A stretch of 64,000 nt of DNA from Caballeronia telluris (lineage in GTDB: Bacteria > Pseudomonadota > Gammaproteobacteria > Burkholderiales > Burkholderiaceae): the NCBI RefSeq assembly GCF_001544495.1, contig NZ_FCNZ02000006.1:186001-250000 (forward strand), given 5' to 3'. The notes beneath the pieces are model-generated. The model ran no database searches. It was not told where the DNA came from and was given only the letters and a program-made list of their open reading frames with translations. Below are positions 28,008 through 36,779 of the stretch, piece by piece (the first letter of the stretch is position 1; each line of letters begins with the position of its first letter). The translations under genes were made by a program, and so were the position numbers.

Positions 28008-28762
28008 GCGTCGTGCTCGACCATCAGTTGCACGCGATCGGCGGCGAAATGCGTGATGCCGTATTTGATCGGCACGCCGGTTTCGTCGACGTCCACGTTC
28101 TCGACCCACATCACCGGCTGCTGGCGATTGATCTGCAAACGCCGCGCGACCTCCGACGAAGGCAGCACGCTGCCGATGCGGCTCCATTTGCGCGTGTAGT
28201 CGACGACGCCGTATTCCGCCAGCGCCGCCGTGATGCCGCCTGCGGATTCGATCGTCGCGGGCAGATCGGCGAAGCGCGCGGCCGGATACCAGTTGCGCGC
28301 ATAGGTGATCGGCACGCCGTCGGAATCATGGCGCGACTCGATCTGATAGACGAGTGCGCCCGTGCGGATGCTGAGCGCCTTGGCGACCGTCGGATCAGCC
28401 TTGGTTTTGTCGGCGGATAGAACGACGCCCGCGCTCGTGTGATGCTGCTGTTGCAGGTTTTCGGTGAAACGCGTGCGCTTGCCGATCCGGTAGTCGATCG
28501 CACCGGGCTGCACGAACGTGCCACGCCCCTGCTCGACGCTGACGAGGCCCGTCGCCGCGAGCCGCAGCATCGCGCGGCGAACGGTATGACGGTTCACGTC
28601 GAAACGCCGCGCGAGTTCCGCCTCGCTCGGCAGGCGGCCTTCGTCGCCGAAGCCGTGTGCCGCGATTTCCGCCGAGAGTATCTGCTCGATCTGGCGCCAG
28701 ACGGCGACGCCCGCGCCGCGCTCGACCGCTGTCCCTGGCGCCGCGTTTTCGTTGGATGTCAT
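28004..28762 (-). CDS. phnF: GntR-family phosphonate regulator
   Basis: A 252-residue HutC-subfamily GntR repressor: N-terminal winged helix (LPSEAELARRFDVNRHTVRRAMLRLAATGLVSVEQGRGTFV) and C-terminal UTRA effector domain (about 95-245). It likely senses phosphonate or a breakdown product and controls phn genes. The candidate operator CGTCTAGACG lies 114 bp upstream, midway to the divergent phnG. ATG 28762 chosen (GAGAGGA upstream). It ends in an ATGA overlap with the DUF1045 gene. Confidence 0.92.
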   Translation of the reverse strand: MTSNENAAPGTAVERGAGVAVWRQIEQILSAEIAAHGFGDEGRLPSEAELARRFDVNRHTVRRAMLRLAATGLVSVEQGRGTFVQPGAIDYRIGKRTRFTENLQQQHHTSAGVVLSADKTKADPTVAKALSIRTGALVYQIESRHDSDGVPITYARNWYPAARFADLPATIESAGGITAALAEYGVVDYTRKWSRIGSVLPSSEVARRLQINRQQPVMWVENVDVDETGVPIKYGITHFAADRVQLMVEHDA

Positions 28763-28875
28763 GTGGGTGTCATTCCTCTCGGTTTGAATAGCGTCTTGCA
28801 CATTGTAGTGCGCCACCCGTGATGAAAATATGAAACTGGCGCATGTCGGGCAGTCTAAATATCCGCATGTGGAAA

Positions 28876-28885
28876 CGTCTAGACG
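28876..28885. promoter_or_regulatory. Candidate PhnF operator in the phnF-phnG divergent region
   Basis: A perfect 10-bp palindrome CGTCTAGACG located 75 bp before phnG and 114 bp before phnF. Its TCTAGACG core recurs before phnC (23884-23891). Confidence 0.55.
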
Positions 28886-28960
28886 ACCAGATGAAACAAC
28901 GGGTATGGTAAACGAATCCGAACGCATGTTGAACCTGAGTCACCCACGACGAGGAAAGCG

Positions 28961-29449
28961 ATGAAAACGTCTGCACAGCCGCCGCACGCGGCTGGCCGAA
29001 TGGCGCGGCGCGAATGGATGGCGGTGCTGGCGCGCGCGCCGCGCGAGCAGTTGAAGGACGCGCTGGATGCCGCGCTCGAAGCGGCGCCGCCCGCGTTCGA
29101 CTGGTTGCGTGCGCCGGAGATCGGGCTTGCGATGGTGCGCGGGCGCATCGGCGGAACGGGCGATGCGTTCAATCTCGGCGAAGTCACGGTGACGCGCGCG
29201 ACGCTGCGTCTGCGCATGGAAAACGGCAGCGCGCCGGTCGGCTTCGCGGTGCACATGGGGCGCGACAAGGAGCGCGCGACACTCGCCGCGCTCGTCGACG
29301 CGCTGTTGCAGGTGCCCGCCTTCGAGGCGCGTCTGCGTGAGCGCGTGATCGCACCGCTTGCGGCGCGCGTCGCCGAACGCCGTGCGGACAAGGAGGCGCA
29401 GGCCGCCCGCACGAAGGTCGAATTTTTCACGATGGTGAGGGGAGACTGA
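28961..29449 (+). CDS. phnG: C-P lyase core complex subunit PhnG
   Basis: A 162-residue subunit of the PhnGHIJ core complex that, with PhnI and ATP, makes alpha-D-ribose-1-phosphonate-5-triphosphate. The family opening RREWMAVLARAP and the central GEVTVTRATLRL and GFAVHMGRDKERA are recognisable. It is the first gene of phnGHIJKLM; its stop overlaps phnH as TGATG. Confidence 0.93.
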   Translation: MKTSAQPPHAAGRMARREWMAVLARAPREQLKDALDAALEAAPPAFDWLRAPEIGLAMVRGRIGGTGDAFNLGEVTVTRATLRLRMENGSAPVGFAVHMGRDKERATLAALVDALLQVPAFEARLRERVIAPLAARVAERRADKEAQAARTKVEFFTMVRGD

Positions 29450-30090
29450 TGCACGCAGTCAATCGAACGAATCGAACGGATCGCATGATCATCGACATGG
29501 CGTCGCTGTTGCCGGGCTTTCGCGACGTCGTGCACGATTCGCAGGCGGTCTTTCGCGCGCTACTCGACGCACTTGCGCGGCCGGGCAGCATCGTGTCGAT
29601 CGACGCGGCGCTCGGAGAAACCGCGCCGCGCGCCCGCGTTCAGCGGGCGGCGTTCGCATCGTTGCTCGCACTCGCCGATTATTCGACGCCCGTGTATCTG
29701 CACGACGACGACCGTGCGCTCGGCGATGCCGTGCGCTTTCACACGGGCGCGCCGCTGACCGCCAATCGCGCTCAGGCGGTCTTTGCATACGTGAACGACG
29801 CGCGCACGATGCCGTCGCTCGATTCGTTCGCGGCGGGTGAGCCCGAGTCGCCGGAAAACGCGGCGACGCTCTTCATCCAGGTCGATTCGCTCGACGCAGG
29901 CACGCCGCTCACGTGGCGCGGCCCGGGTATCCGCGAAGCGCGCACGGTCGCCATCGACGGCCTGCCGCCGCGCTTCTGGCACGAACGCGCCGCGCTCGCA
30001 GCGCTCTTCCCGTGCGGCATCGATTGCTACTTCGTCGCCGGCGGCTCGCTCGTCGGATTGCCGCGCACGACTCACGTGGAGGTGAACTGA
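29449..30090 (+). CDS. phnH: C-P lyase core complex subunit PhnH
   Basis: A 213-residue PhnH with the conserved opening LLPGFRDVVHDSQAVFRALLDALARPG and the C-terminal PLTWRGPGIREAR and FPCGIDCYFVAGGSLVGLPRTT. It stabilises the core complex. TGATG overlaps link it to phnG and phnI. Confidence 0.94.
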   Translation: MHAVNRTNRTDRMIIDMASLLPGFRDVVHDSQAVFRALLDALARPGSIVSIDAALGETAPRARVQRAAFASLLALADYSTPVYLHDDDRALGDAVRFHTGAPLTANRAQAVFAYVNDARTMPSLDSFAAGEPESPENAATLFIQVDSLDAGTPLTWRGPGIREARTVAIDGLPPRFWHERAALAALFPCGIDCYFVAGGSLVGLPRTTHVEVN

Positions 30091-31178
30091 TGTACGTCGC
30101 TGTCAAAGGCGGAGAACGGGCCATCGAGCGCTCGTGGGACTTGCTCGCCTCGAAGCGTCGCGGCGAACCGTCGGTGCCCGAACTTTCGGTCGCGCAGATT
30201 CGCGAGCAGTTGCGCCTCGCCGTCGCGCGCGTGATGAGCGAAGGCTCGGTCTACGACGAAGAACTCGCCGCGCTCGCGATCAAGCAGGCTGCGGGCGATC
30301 TGGTCGAGGCGATCTTCCTGTTGCGCGCCTACCGCACGACGCTGCCGCGTTTCGGCTACACGCTGCCGCTGGATACCGAGGCGATGTCCATCGAGCGGCG
30401 CATTTCCGCTGCGTTCAAGGACATTCCTGGCGGCCAGATGCTCGGCGGCACTTACGATTACACGCAGCGTCTGCTCGACTTCACGCTGCTCGCGGAAGGC
30501 GCCGACACGTCCCGCTCTGAAACGGCGGCGGTACAGGCAGAGCCCATGCCGCGCGTGCTCGCGGTGCTCGACAAGGAAGGCCTGATCGAGCAGGAAGCGC
30601 CGTCGCCCGATGCAGCTGAACCCGGCGATCTTTCGCGCGAACCGCTGACGTTCCCCGTCGACCGGACGACCCGCCTGCAAAATCTCGCGCGTGCGGACGA
30701 GGGCTTCCTGCTCGCGATCGGCTATGCGACGCAGCGCGGCTATGCGCACAGCCATCCGTTCGCGGGCGAGATCCGCAACGGCGAAGTCGCGGTGGAGATG
30801 GACATCGACGAACTCGGCTTCGCCGTCGACATCGGCGATATCGAAGTGACCGAATGCCAGATGATCAACCAGTTCGCGGGCAGCGGCGACGTGCCGCCGG
30901 CGTTCACGCAAGGCTATGGGCTCGCGTTCGGCCACTCGGAGCGAAAAGCGATGGCGATGGCGCTCGTCGACCGCGCGCTGCGTGCGGAGGACCTCGGCGA
31001 GACGGTCGGGTCGCCGACGCAAGACCCGGAATTCGTGCTGTATCACAGCGACAATGTCGAAGCGTCGGGTTTCGTGCAGCATCTGAAATTGCCGCACTAT
31101 GTCGATTTCCAGTCGGAGCTGGAATTGCTGCGGCGTCTGCGCGGCGCACAGCGCAAGGAACAGGAGAAAGCCGCATGA
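30090..31178 (+). CDS. phnI: C-P lyase core complex subunit PhnI
   Basis: A 362-residue PhnI, the nucleosidase-like subunit that displaces adenine from ATP with phosphonate, helped by PhnG, H and L. It begins MYVAVKGGERAI, and AYRTTLPRFGYTLPL and GYATQRGYAHSHPFAGEIR are typical. The ATG overlaps the phnH stop (TGATG); the end overlaps phnJ (ATGA). Confidence 0.95.
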   Translation: MYVAVKGGERAIERSWDLLASKRRGEPSVPELSVAQIREQLRLAVARVMSEGSVYDEELAALAIKQAAGDLVEAIFLLRAYRTTLPRFGYTLPLDTEAMSIERRISAAFKDIPGGQMLGGTYDYTQRLLDFTLLAEGADTSRSETAAVQAEPMPRVLAVLDKEGLIEQEAPSPDAAEPGDLSREPLTFPVDRTTRLQNLARADEGFLLAIGYATQRGYAHSHPFAGEIRNGEVAVEMDIDELGFAVDIGDIEVTECQMINQFAGSGDVPPAFTQGYGLAFGHSERKAMAMALVDRALRAEDLGETVGSPTQDPEFVLYHSDNVEASGFVQHLKLPHYVDFQSELELLRRLRGAQRKEQEKAA

Positions 31179-32047
31179 ACGCCCGCCAGGAGTCCAACGA
31201 ACTGGCCGAAGGCTATAACTTCGCCTACCTCGACGAGCAGACCAAGCGCATGATCCGGCGCTCGCTCCTGAAGGCGGTCGCGGTGCCCGGCTACCAGGTG
31301 CCGTTCGCGTCGCGCGAAATGCCGTTGCCCTACGGCTGGGGCACGGGCGGTTTGCAGGTGACGTCCGCGATCATCGGCCGCGACGATACGCTCAAGGTGA
31401 TCGACCAGGGCTCCGACGAAACGACGAACGCGGTCAACATCCGGCGCTTCTTCGCGCGCACCGCAGGGGTGGCGACCACCACGCACACCGGCGATGCCAC
31501 CATCGTGCAGACGCGCCACCGCATTCCCGAGACGCCGCTCACCGACGCACAGATCATCGTTTATCAGGTGCCGATGCCCGAGCCGCTCTTCAAGCTCGAA
31601 CCGCGCGTGATGGAGTGCCGCAAGCTCCATGCGCTCGCCGACTACGGTCTCATCAACGTGAAATATTATGAGGATATCGTGCAGCACGGCAGCATCGCGA
31701 CGACCTACGATTACCCGGTGCTCGTGAACGACCGCTATCTGACGTCGCCTTCGCCGATCCCCAAATTCGACAATCCGAAGATGCACATGAACCCCGCTTT
31801 GCAACTGTTCGGCGCGGGCCGCGAGCGACGCATCTACGCGATCCCGCCCTACACGAAAGTGAAGAGCCTCGATTTCGAAGATCACCCGTTCAGCGTTCAG
31901 CACTGGGATCACGAATGCGCGCTGTGCGGTTCGCGCGAAAGCTTCCTCGACGAAATGATCGTCGACGATGCGGGCAAGCGCATGTTCGTCTGCTCCGACA
32001 GCGACTATTGCCACAGCCGCCGCGATGAAGTGGAGAGCAAGCCATGA
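31175..32047 (+). CDS. phnJ: Alpha-D-ribose 1-methylphosphonate 5-phosphate C-P lyase (radical SAM)
   Basis: The 290-residue enzyme that breaks the carbon-phosphorus bond using a [4Fe-4S] cluster and S-adenosylmethionine. The unusual cluster motif CX2CX21CX5C is fully intact at C248, C251, C273 and C279. YNFAYLDEQTKRMIRRSLLKAVAVPG and MPLPYGWGTGG are family hallmarks. It overlaps both neighbours by ATGA. Confidence 0.96.
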   Translation: MNARQESNELAEGYNFAYLDEQTKRMIRRSLLKAVAVPGYQVPFASREMPLPYGWGTGGLQVTSAIIGRDDTLKVIDQGSDETTNAVNIRRFFARTAGVATTTHTGDATIVQTRHRIPETPLTDAQIIVYQVPMPEPLFKLEPRVMECRKLHALADYGLINVKYYEDIVQHGSIATTYDYPVLVNDRYLTSPSPIPKFDNPKMHMNPALQLFGAGRERRIYAIPPYTKVKSLDFEDHPFSVQHWDHECALCGSRESFLDEMIVDDAGKRMFVCSDSDYCHSRRDEVESKP

Positions 32048-32814
32048 CACCGCTCCTCACCGCACGCGGCCTCACCAAACGCTACGACGGCCGTGGCGGC
32101 TGCATCGACATCGATCTCGATCTGTATCCCGGCGAAGTGTTGTGCATCGTCGGGGAATCGGGCTCGGGTAAATCCACGCTGCTCAACGCGCTCGCGCTGC
32201 GCACGCCATCGCAGGCTCACATGCTGCGCTATCGCACCAAAGACGCGGAAACGCTCGATCTGATCGCGCTGCCCGAAGCGCGGCGGCGGCTTCTCTCGCG
32301 CACCGAATGGGGTTTCGTGCATCAGAACGCACGCGACGGCCTGCGCCACGGCGTCTCGGCGGGCGCGAACATCGGCGAGCCGCTGATGGCGATCGGCGCG
32401 CGCCACTATGGCAAGTTGCGCGAGACGGCATCCGACTGGATGGCGCGCGTCGAGCTCGATGCCGCGCGCATCGACGAACTGCCTTCCGCGTTCTCCGGCG
32501 GCATGCAGCAGCGCCTGCAGATCGCGCGTAATCTCGTCACCGGTCCGCGCCTCGTGTTCATGGACGAACCGACTGCGGGCCTCGACGTCTCCGTGCAGGC
32601 GCGACTGCTCGACCTCTTGCGCACGCTCACGAACAAGCTGCATCTCGCCGCGCTGATCGTCACGCACGATATCGGCGTGGCGCGTCTGCTCGCGCATCGG
32701 CTGATGGTGATGAAGGACGGCCGCGTGGTCGAGAGCGGCCTCACGGATCAGGTGCTCGACGATCCGCAACATCCCTATACGCAGACGCTGGTCGCGTCCG
32801 TGCTGCCCGTCTGA
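32044..32814 (+). CDS. phnK: C-P lyase ABC-type ATPase PhnK
   Basis: A 256-residue ABC ATPase without a transporter, which binds the PhnJ part of the core complex. Walker A GESGSGKST, signature FSGGMQQRLQIARNL, Walker B FMDEPTAGLDVS and switch THDIGVA are intact. The start overlaps the phnJ stop. Confidence 0.94.
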   Translation: MTPLLTARGLTKRYDGRGGCIDIDLDLYPGEVLCIVGESGSGKSTLLNALALRTPSQAHMLRYRTKDAETLDLIALPEARRRLLSRTEWGFVHQNARDGLRHGVSAGANIGEPLMAIGARHYGKLRETASDWMARVELDAARIDELPSAFSGGMQQRLQIARNLVTGPRLVFMDEPTAGLDVSVQARLLDLLRTLTNKLHLAALIVTHDIGVARLLAHRLMVMKDGRVVESGLTDQVLDDPQHPYTQTLVASVLPV

Positions 32815-32824
32815 GGTGCGACGA

Positions 32825-33610
32825 ATGAACGCCAATACCGATTTTTCACACGAACTCGCGTTCGCCGAAAACACGGCGCTGATGCTGCGCGCCCGCGACA
32901 TCACCAAGCGCTTCACGCTTCATCAACAGGGCGGCGTGCGCATCGCGGCGCTCTCTGGCGTATCGCTCGACGTCTCACGCGGCGAGTGCGTGGTGCTTGC
33001 CGGACCTTCGGGCGCGGGCAAGAGCACGCTGCTGCGCTGCATGTACGGCAACTACCTCGCGACGAGCGGCTCCATCGCGATCCGCGACGACAGCCGTCCC
33101 TCGCACCATGTCTCGCTGACGGACGCCGCGCCGCACGACGTGATCCGCCTGCGCACGACGACGATGGGCTATGTCAGCCAATTTCTGCGCGCGATCCCGC
33201 GCGTGTCGTCGCTCGATCTGGTGAGCGAGCCGCTGATCTCGCGCGGTGTCGCCGAAGAGGAGGCGCGCGCGCGTGCGCGCGCGCTGCTCGAACGGCTCAA
33301 TGTACCGCGCCGGCTCTGGATGCTCGCGCCCGCGACGTTCTCCGGCGGCGAGCAGCAGCGCGTGAACATCGCGCGCGGGCTGATCGCCGAGCAGCCGCTT
33401 TTGCTGCTCGACGAACCGACCGCTTCACTCGATGCGGAAAACCGCGACGTGGTCGCGGGCCTGATCGTCGAGGCGCGCGAGAAGGGCGCGGCGATCGTCG
33501 GCATCTTCCACGACGAGGACACGCGCGAGCGCGTCGCGACCCGAACCGTCAGGCTCGAAGCGCTGCCTGCGCAAGTCGAACACAACACCGGAGTCTTTCA
33601 GACATGCTGA
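32825..33610 (+). CDS. phnL: C-P lyase ABC-type ATPase PhnL
   Basis: A 261-residue ABC ATPase of the C-P lyase system: Walker A GPSGAGKST, signature FSGGEQQRVNIARGL, Walker B LLLDEPTASLDAENR, switch FHDEDTR. ATG 32825 chosen because GAGG lies 8 bp upstream; a GTG at 32816 is also in frame. Its 3' end overlaps phnM by 7 bp. Confidence 0.93.
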   Translation: MNANTDFSHELAFAENTALMLRARDITKRFTLHQQGGVRIAALSGVSLDVSRGECVVLAGPSGAGKSTLLRCMYGNYLATSGSIAIRDDSRPSHHVSLTDAAPHDVIRLRTTTMGYVSQFLRAIPRVSSLDLVSEPLISRGVAEEEARARARALLERLNVPRRLWMLAPATFSGGEQQRVNIARGLIAEQPLLLLDEPTASLDAENRDVVAGLIVEAREKGAAIVGIFHDEDTRERVATRTVRLEALPAQVEHNTGVFQTC

Positions 33611-34734
33611 TCAGCAATGCGCGCATCGTGACGCGCGACGAAGAATTCATCGGCGTGGTGCGCATCGAGGATGGCCGCATCGCGGAGGTCGCGCCGGGCG
33701 GCACGTCGGCGCGCGAGGCGGAAGACTGGAACGGCGATTACCTGCTGCCCGGACTCGTCGAATTGCATACCGACAACATCGAAAAGCATCTCGCGCCGCG
33801 CCCCGGCGTGCTGTGGAATCACGAGGCGGCCATTCTGGTGCACGACGCGCAGGTGGCGGCGGCCGGCATCACGACCGTCTTCGATGCGCTCGGCATCGGC
33901 TCGCGCCAGGACAGCCTGCGCGAGCGCGACATTCAGACGAATTGCGCGCGGTCGATCGACAGCTTCACGCGGCGCGGCCTCCTGCGCGCCGATCACTTCC
34001 TGCATCTGCGCTGCGAACTGGCGACGCCCGATGTCGTCGAGATTTTCGACTCGTTGAGCGCGCATCCGCTCCTGCAACTCGCGTCGGTGATGGATCACAC
34101 GCCGGGACAGCGACAGTGGCACGATCCGGTGCAGTGGCGCCGCTATCAGGAGCGCAACGGCAAGATGACCGACGAGCGCGCGAACGAAGTCGTCGAAACG
34201 CTCGCCGCCGATCAGCGCCGTTTCGCCGCGCTGCATCGCGAGCAGATCGTTGCGCGTTGCAAGTCGCTCGGCGTGGCGCTCGCGAGTCATGACGACACGC
34301 TCGTGGAGCACGTCGAGGAAGCCGCGCGCGACGGCATCGTGCTCTCCGAATTTCCGACCACGCGCGCGGCGGCGCAAGCGGCGCACGCGCACGGCATCGC
34401 GACGATCATGGGCGCGCCGAACGTCGTGCGCGGCGGCTCGCATTCGGGCAACGTGTCGGCGCTCGCGCTCGCGGAGGAAGGCTTGCTCGACATCCTCTCG
34501 TCGGATTACGTGCCGTCATCGCTCCTGATCGGCGCGTTCGAACTCGTCGAGAAGGCCGGCTGGACACTGCCGCGCGCGATCGCGACGGTCTCGTCGGCGC
34601 CCGCGCGCGCAGCGGGTTTGACCGATCGCGGCGCCATCGCGCCGGGACTGCGCGCCGATTTCGTGCGCGTGGTCGCGGCGGGTGCGTTGCCGGTGCCGCG
34701 CGCCACTTTCAAGCGCGGCGAGCGCGTGAGCTGA
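33604..34734 (+). CDS. phnM: Ribose-1-phosphonate 5-triphosphate diphosphatase
   Basis: A 376-residue amidohydrolase-fold enzyme that removes pyrophosphate before the PhnJ step. Metal-binding motifs are LVELHTDNIEKH near the N-terminus, VMDHTPGQRQ, ASHDDT and LSSDYVPSSLL. It is the last gene of the phnGHIJKLM operon. No phnP or phnO follows. Confidence 0.95.
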   Translation: MLISNARIVTRDEEFIGVVRIEDGRIAEVAPGGTSAREAEDWNGDYLLPGLVELHTDNIEKHLAPRPGVLWNHEAAILVHDAQVAAAGITTVFDALGIGSRQDSLRERDIQTNCARSIDSFTRRGLLRADHFLHLRCELATPDVVEIFDSLSAHPLLQLASVMDHTPGQRQWHDPVQWRRYQERNGKMTDERANEVVETLAADQRRFAALHREQIVARCKSLGVALASHDDTLVEHVEEAARDGIVLSEFPTTRAAAQAAHAHGIATIMGAPNVVRGGSHSGNVSALALAEEGLLDILSSDYVPSSLLIGAFELVEKAGWTLPRAIATVSSAPARAAGLTDRGAIAPGLRADFVRVVAAGALPVPRATFKRGERVS

Positions 34735-34992
34735 CGAAGTCAGCGGCGCACGAGCAGGCGTTTGCAATCCGGTGACGACGCCATTGCAAAAAGGGACTGA
34801 GGTTTGCCGTACAGACGTCGGGGCGGCAAACGCGGGAAGCTGAAGATACCCGCCCGGCTCGCGTCATCGGCGAATCGTCCGGGCGAGTCTCGCGCCAGGT
34901 CTCCGGCGCCGTTTCGAAAGTTGAAATTGGCGCGCTTGTTGCATCGATCCTGACGCCTCGTTTCGTCAGAAAACGTTCGACGCATAGCCGCC

Positions 34993-35430
34993 ATGAATCA
35001 GGGCCTCACTTTCTTCGCGGGCGCGCTCGCTTTGGCGACCCTCCCGGTCGCCGCATACGGGCACGCGCTCGATCGTCCGCTCGACTGCAAGTCGAGCGCG
35101 CACACTTTCATCGCGCCGCTCGTCAGCTCGCAATCTATCGAAGCGACGCCGATGCGCGTCGAAGCAAACTCCGTCAATGCGTTCCGGCCGACGCGCGGCA
35201 GCGACCTCACCGCGTTCGGCTATCGCGTGTACGCGGTGCTCGGCTACGAGCGCGGCGACGCGATGTTCAAGCAGGGCACCGGTCAGCCGCTGACCGAATC
35301 GGCGTATGGCGTCGTGGTGCAGGGCCCGGCCGAGACGGTCGAGGAACGCGTGCGCGCGTCGGGCAGCGACGCCGTCGTGCATCAGGTGGTGCCGCTCGTG
35401 CTCACGGCCGTGTTTTGCGGCAAGCGGTAG
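34993..35430 (+). CDS. Secreted protein of unknown function
   Basis: A 145-residue protein with a signal peptide (MNQGLTFFAGALALATLPVAAYG, cleavage near GHA) and two cysteines (DCKSS near the new N-terminus, FCGK near the end) that could pair. I do not recognise the family. It stands alone after the phn operon with a 258-bp gap. Confidence 0.7.
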   Translation: MNQGLTFFAGALALATLPVAAYGHALDRPLDCKSSAHTFIAPLVSSQSIEATPMRVEANSVNAFRPTRGSDLTAFGYRVYAVLGYERGDAMFKQGTGQPLTESAYGVVVQGPAETVEERVRASGSDAVVHQVVPLVLTAVFCGKR

Positions 35431-35513
35431 AGGCCATCTGCGTGTGAATTGCGCTCACGTTTGGTAATGTCGGGTCTTTGGCACCACGGTGCGCACCCCT
35501 GGAGACTTCGGCA

Positions 35514-36290
35514 ATGACTGACGCAAGCAACAAGAACCCACAGAACTCACGCATCGCGATCGTCACGGGCGCGGGCAGCGGCATCGGCCGGGCGGCGGCG
35601 CTCGCGCTGCTTGGCGACGGCTGGCGCGTCGCGCTCGTCGGACGCCGGACGGAACCGCTCGAAGCGGTCGTCGCCGAAGCGGCCGCGCAAGATCGCGCGG
35701 TCGCATTCCCGACCGATGTCGCCGATCCGGAAGCGGTCGCGCGTCTTTTCGCCTCCGTGGTCGAGCGCTTCGGCCGGCTTGATCTGCTGTTCAACAACGC
35801 TGGCGTCGGCAACCCGCCGGGCCCGTTCGAGGACTGGACGCCCGAGCAGTGGAAGGGCGTCGTCGACATCAATCTCAACGGGATGTTCTATTGCATCCAG
35901 AACGCGTTTCGCGTGATGCGCGCGCAGGACCCGATGGGCGGGCGCATCATCAACAACGGTTCGATCTCCGCGCACGCACCGCGTCCGAATTCGCTTGCCT
36001 ACACGGCGACCAAGCACGCGGTCGCCGGACTGACGAAAACGGCTTCGCTCGACGGCCGCAAGTACGACATCGCGGTCGGCCAGATCGACGTCGGCAATGC
36101 GAAGACGGAACTGTCGCAGCGCATGGAGAAGGGCGTGCCGCAGGCGAACGGCGAGATCAAGCCCGAGCCGATGATGGATGTGCGCGTCGTCGGGCAGTCG
36201 GTGCTGTACATGGCGAATCTGCCGCTCGAAGCCAACGTGCTGTTTCACACGGTCATGGCGACCAAGATGCCGTTCGTCGGGCGCGGCTGA
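35514..36290 (+). CDS. Short-chain dehydrogenase/reductase
   Basis: A 258-residue classical SDR: cofactor motif [12 protein letters not shown] in LLFNNAGVG, and the catalytic S-Y-K set with YTATK. An arginine-rich VGRR after beta-2 suggests NADP(H) preference. GGAG is 10 bp before ATG 35514. The substrate is unknown. It converges on the small gene at 36301. Confidence 0.9.
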   Translation: MTDASNKNPQNSRIAIVTGAGSGIGRAAALALLGDGWRVALVGRRTEPLEAVVAEAAAQDRAVAFPTDVADPEAVARLFASVVERFGRLDLLFNNAGVGNPPGPFEDWTPEQWKGVVDINLNGMFYCIQNAFRVMRAQDPMGGRIINNGSISAHAPRPNSLAYTATKHAVAGLTKTASLDGRKYDIAVGQIDVGNAKTELSQRMEKGVPQANGEIKPEPMMDVRVVGQSVLYMANLPLEANVLFHTVMATKMPFVGRG

Positions 36291-36300
36291 GTCCCGCTGC

Positions 36301-36531
36301 TTATTCCGACTTGTACCAGACCCGGATGCCCGAATACCAGTGACTGACGCTGGTATCGTCGCCGGCGCCGAACGTCGAGAGGCTCTCGACGTTCAGCACG
36401 TCGATGCCGTGCTCCGCGATCCACCGGTTCGCCCGCTCCACCAGCGCGGCGCCGTTCTCGTAGACGTTCCCCTTGATCAGGTGGTGTTGCACCACCTGCC
36501 GCTCGAAGTCCTCGAACGCGATCTTCGTCAT
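36301..36531 (-). CDS. Small conserved-looking protein of unknown function
   Basis: A 76-residue acidic protein with no signal peptide or membrane segment. GGAG sits 7 bp before the ATG at 36531, and the compact alpha/beta-like pattern (VVQHHLIKGNVYENGAALVERANRWI) supports a real gene. Its stop is 10 bp from the SDR stop (convergent). No family recognised. Confidence 0.65.
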   Translation of the reverse strand: MTKIAFEDFERQVVQHHLIKGNVYENGAALVERANRWIAEHGIDVLNVESLSTFGAGDDTSVSHWYSGIRVWYKSE

Positions 36532-36779
36532 CGTTGTCTCCAGTTATCAGGCACGCATCGGCGATGACCCGAGTCTATCAAAGGCTTGGCGCGTGCTTGG
36601 CGCGTATTACGAACGCGAAAGCTTTCGTGTGAATTAAACGCGTGCTGCGGTGCGGTTTGCCCAAGCATCACGCACTCGGATACAGTAGGAGTCCGTTCCG
36701 GACGATGAATGCGGGCAACCGAGGCGCTCGAAAGAAGCGCCCGCGCCGCGCCGGAAAAGGAGACACCAAGGAGAGCACG

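Noticed and set aside
28790..28830. Pho box between phnF and phnG
   Set aside because: TTTCAT-like repeats occur but with an 8-bp, not 11-bp, period.
34735..34992. Terminator or small gene after phnM
   Set aside because: No stem with T-tract and no convincing frame seen.
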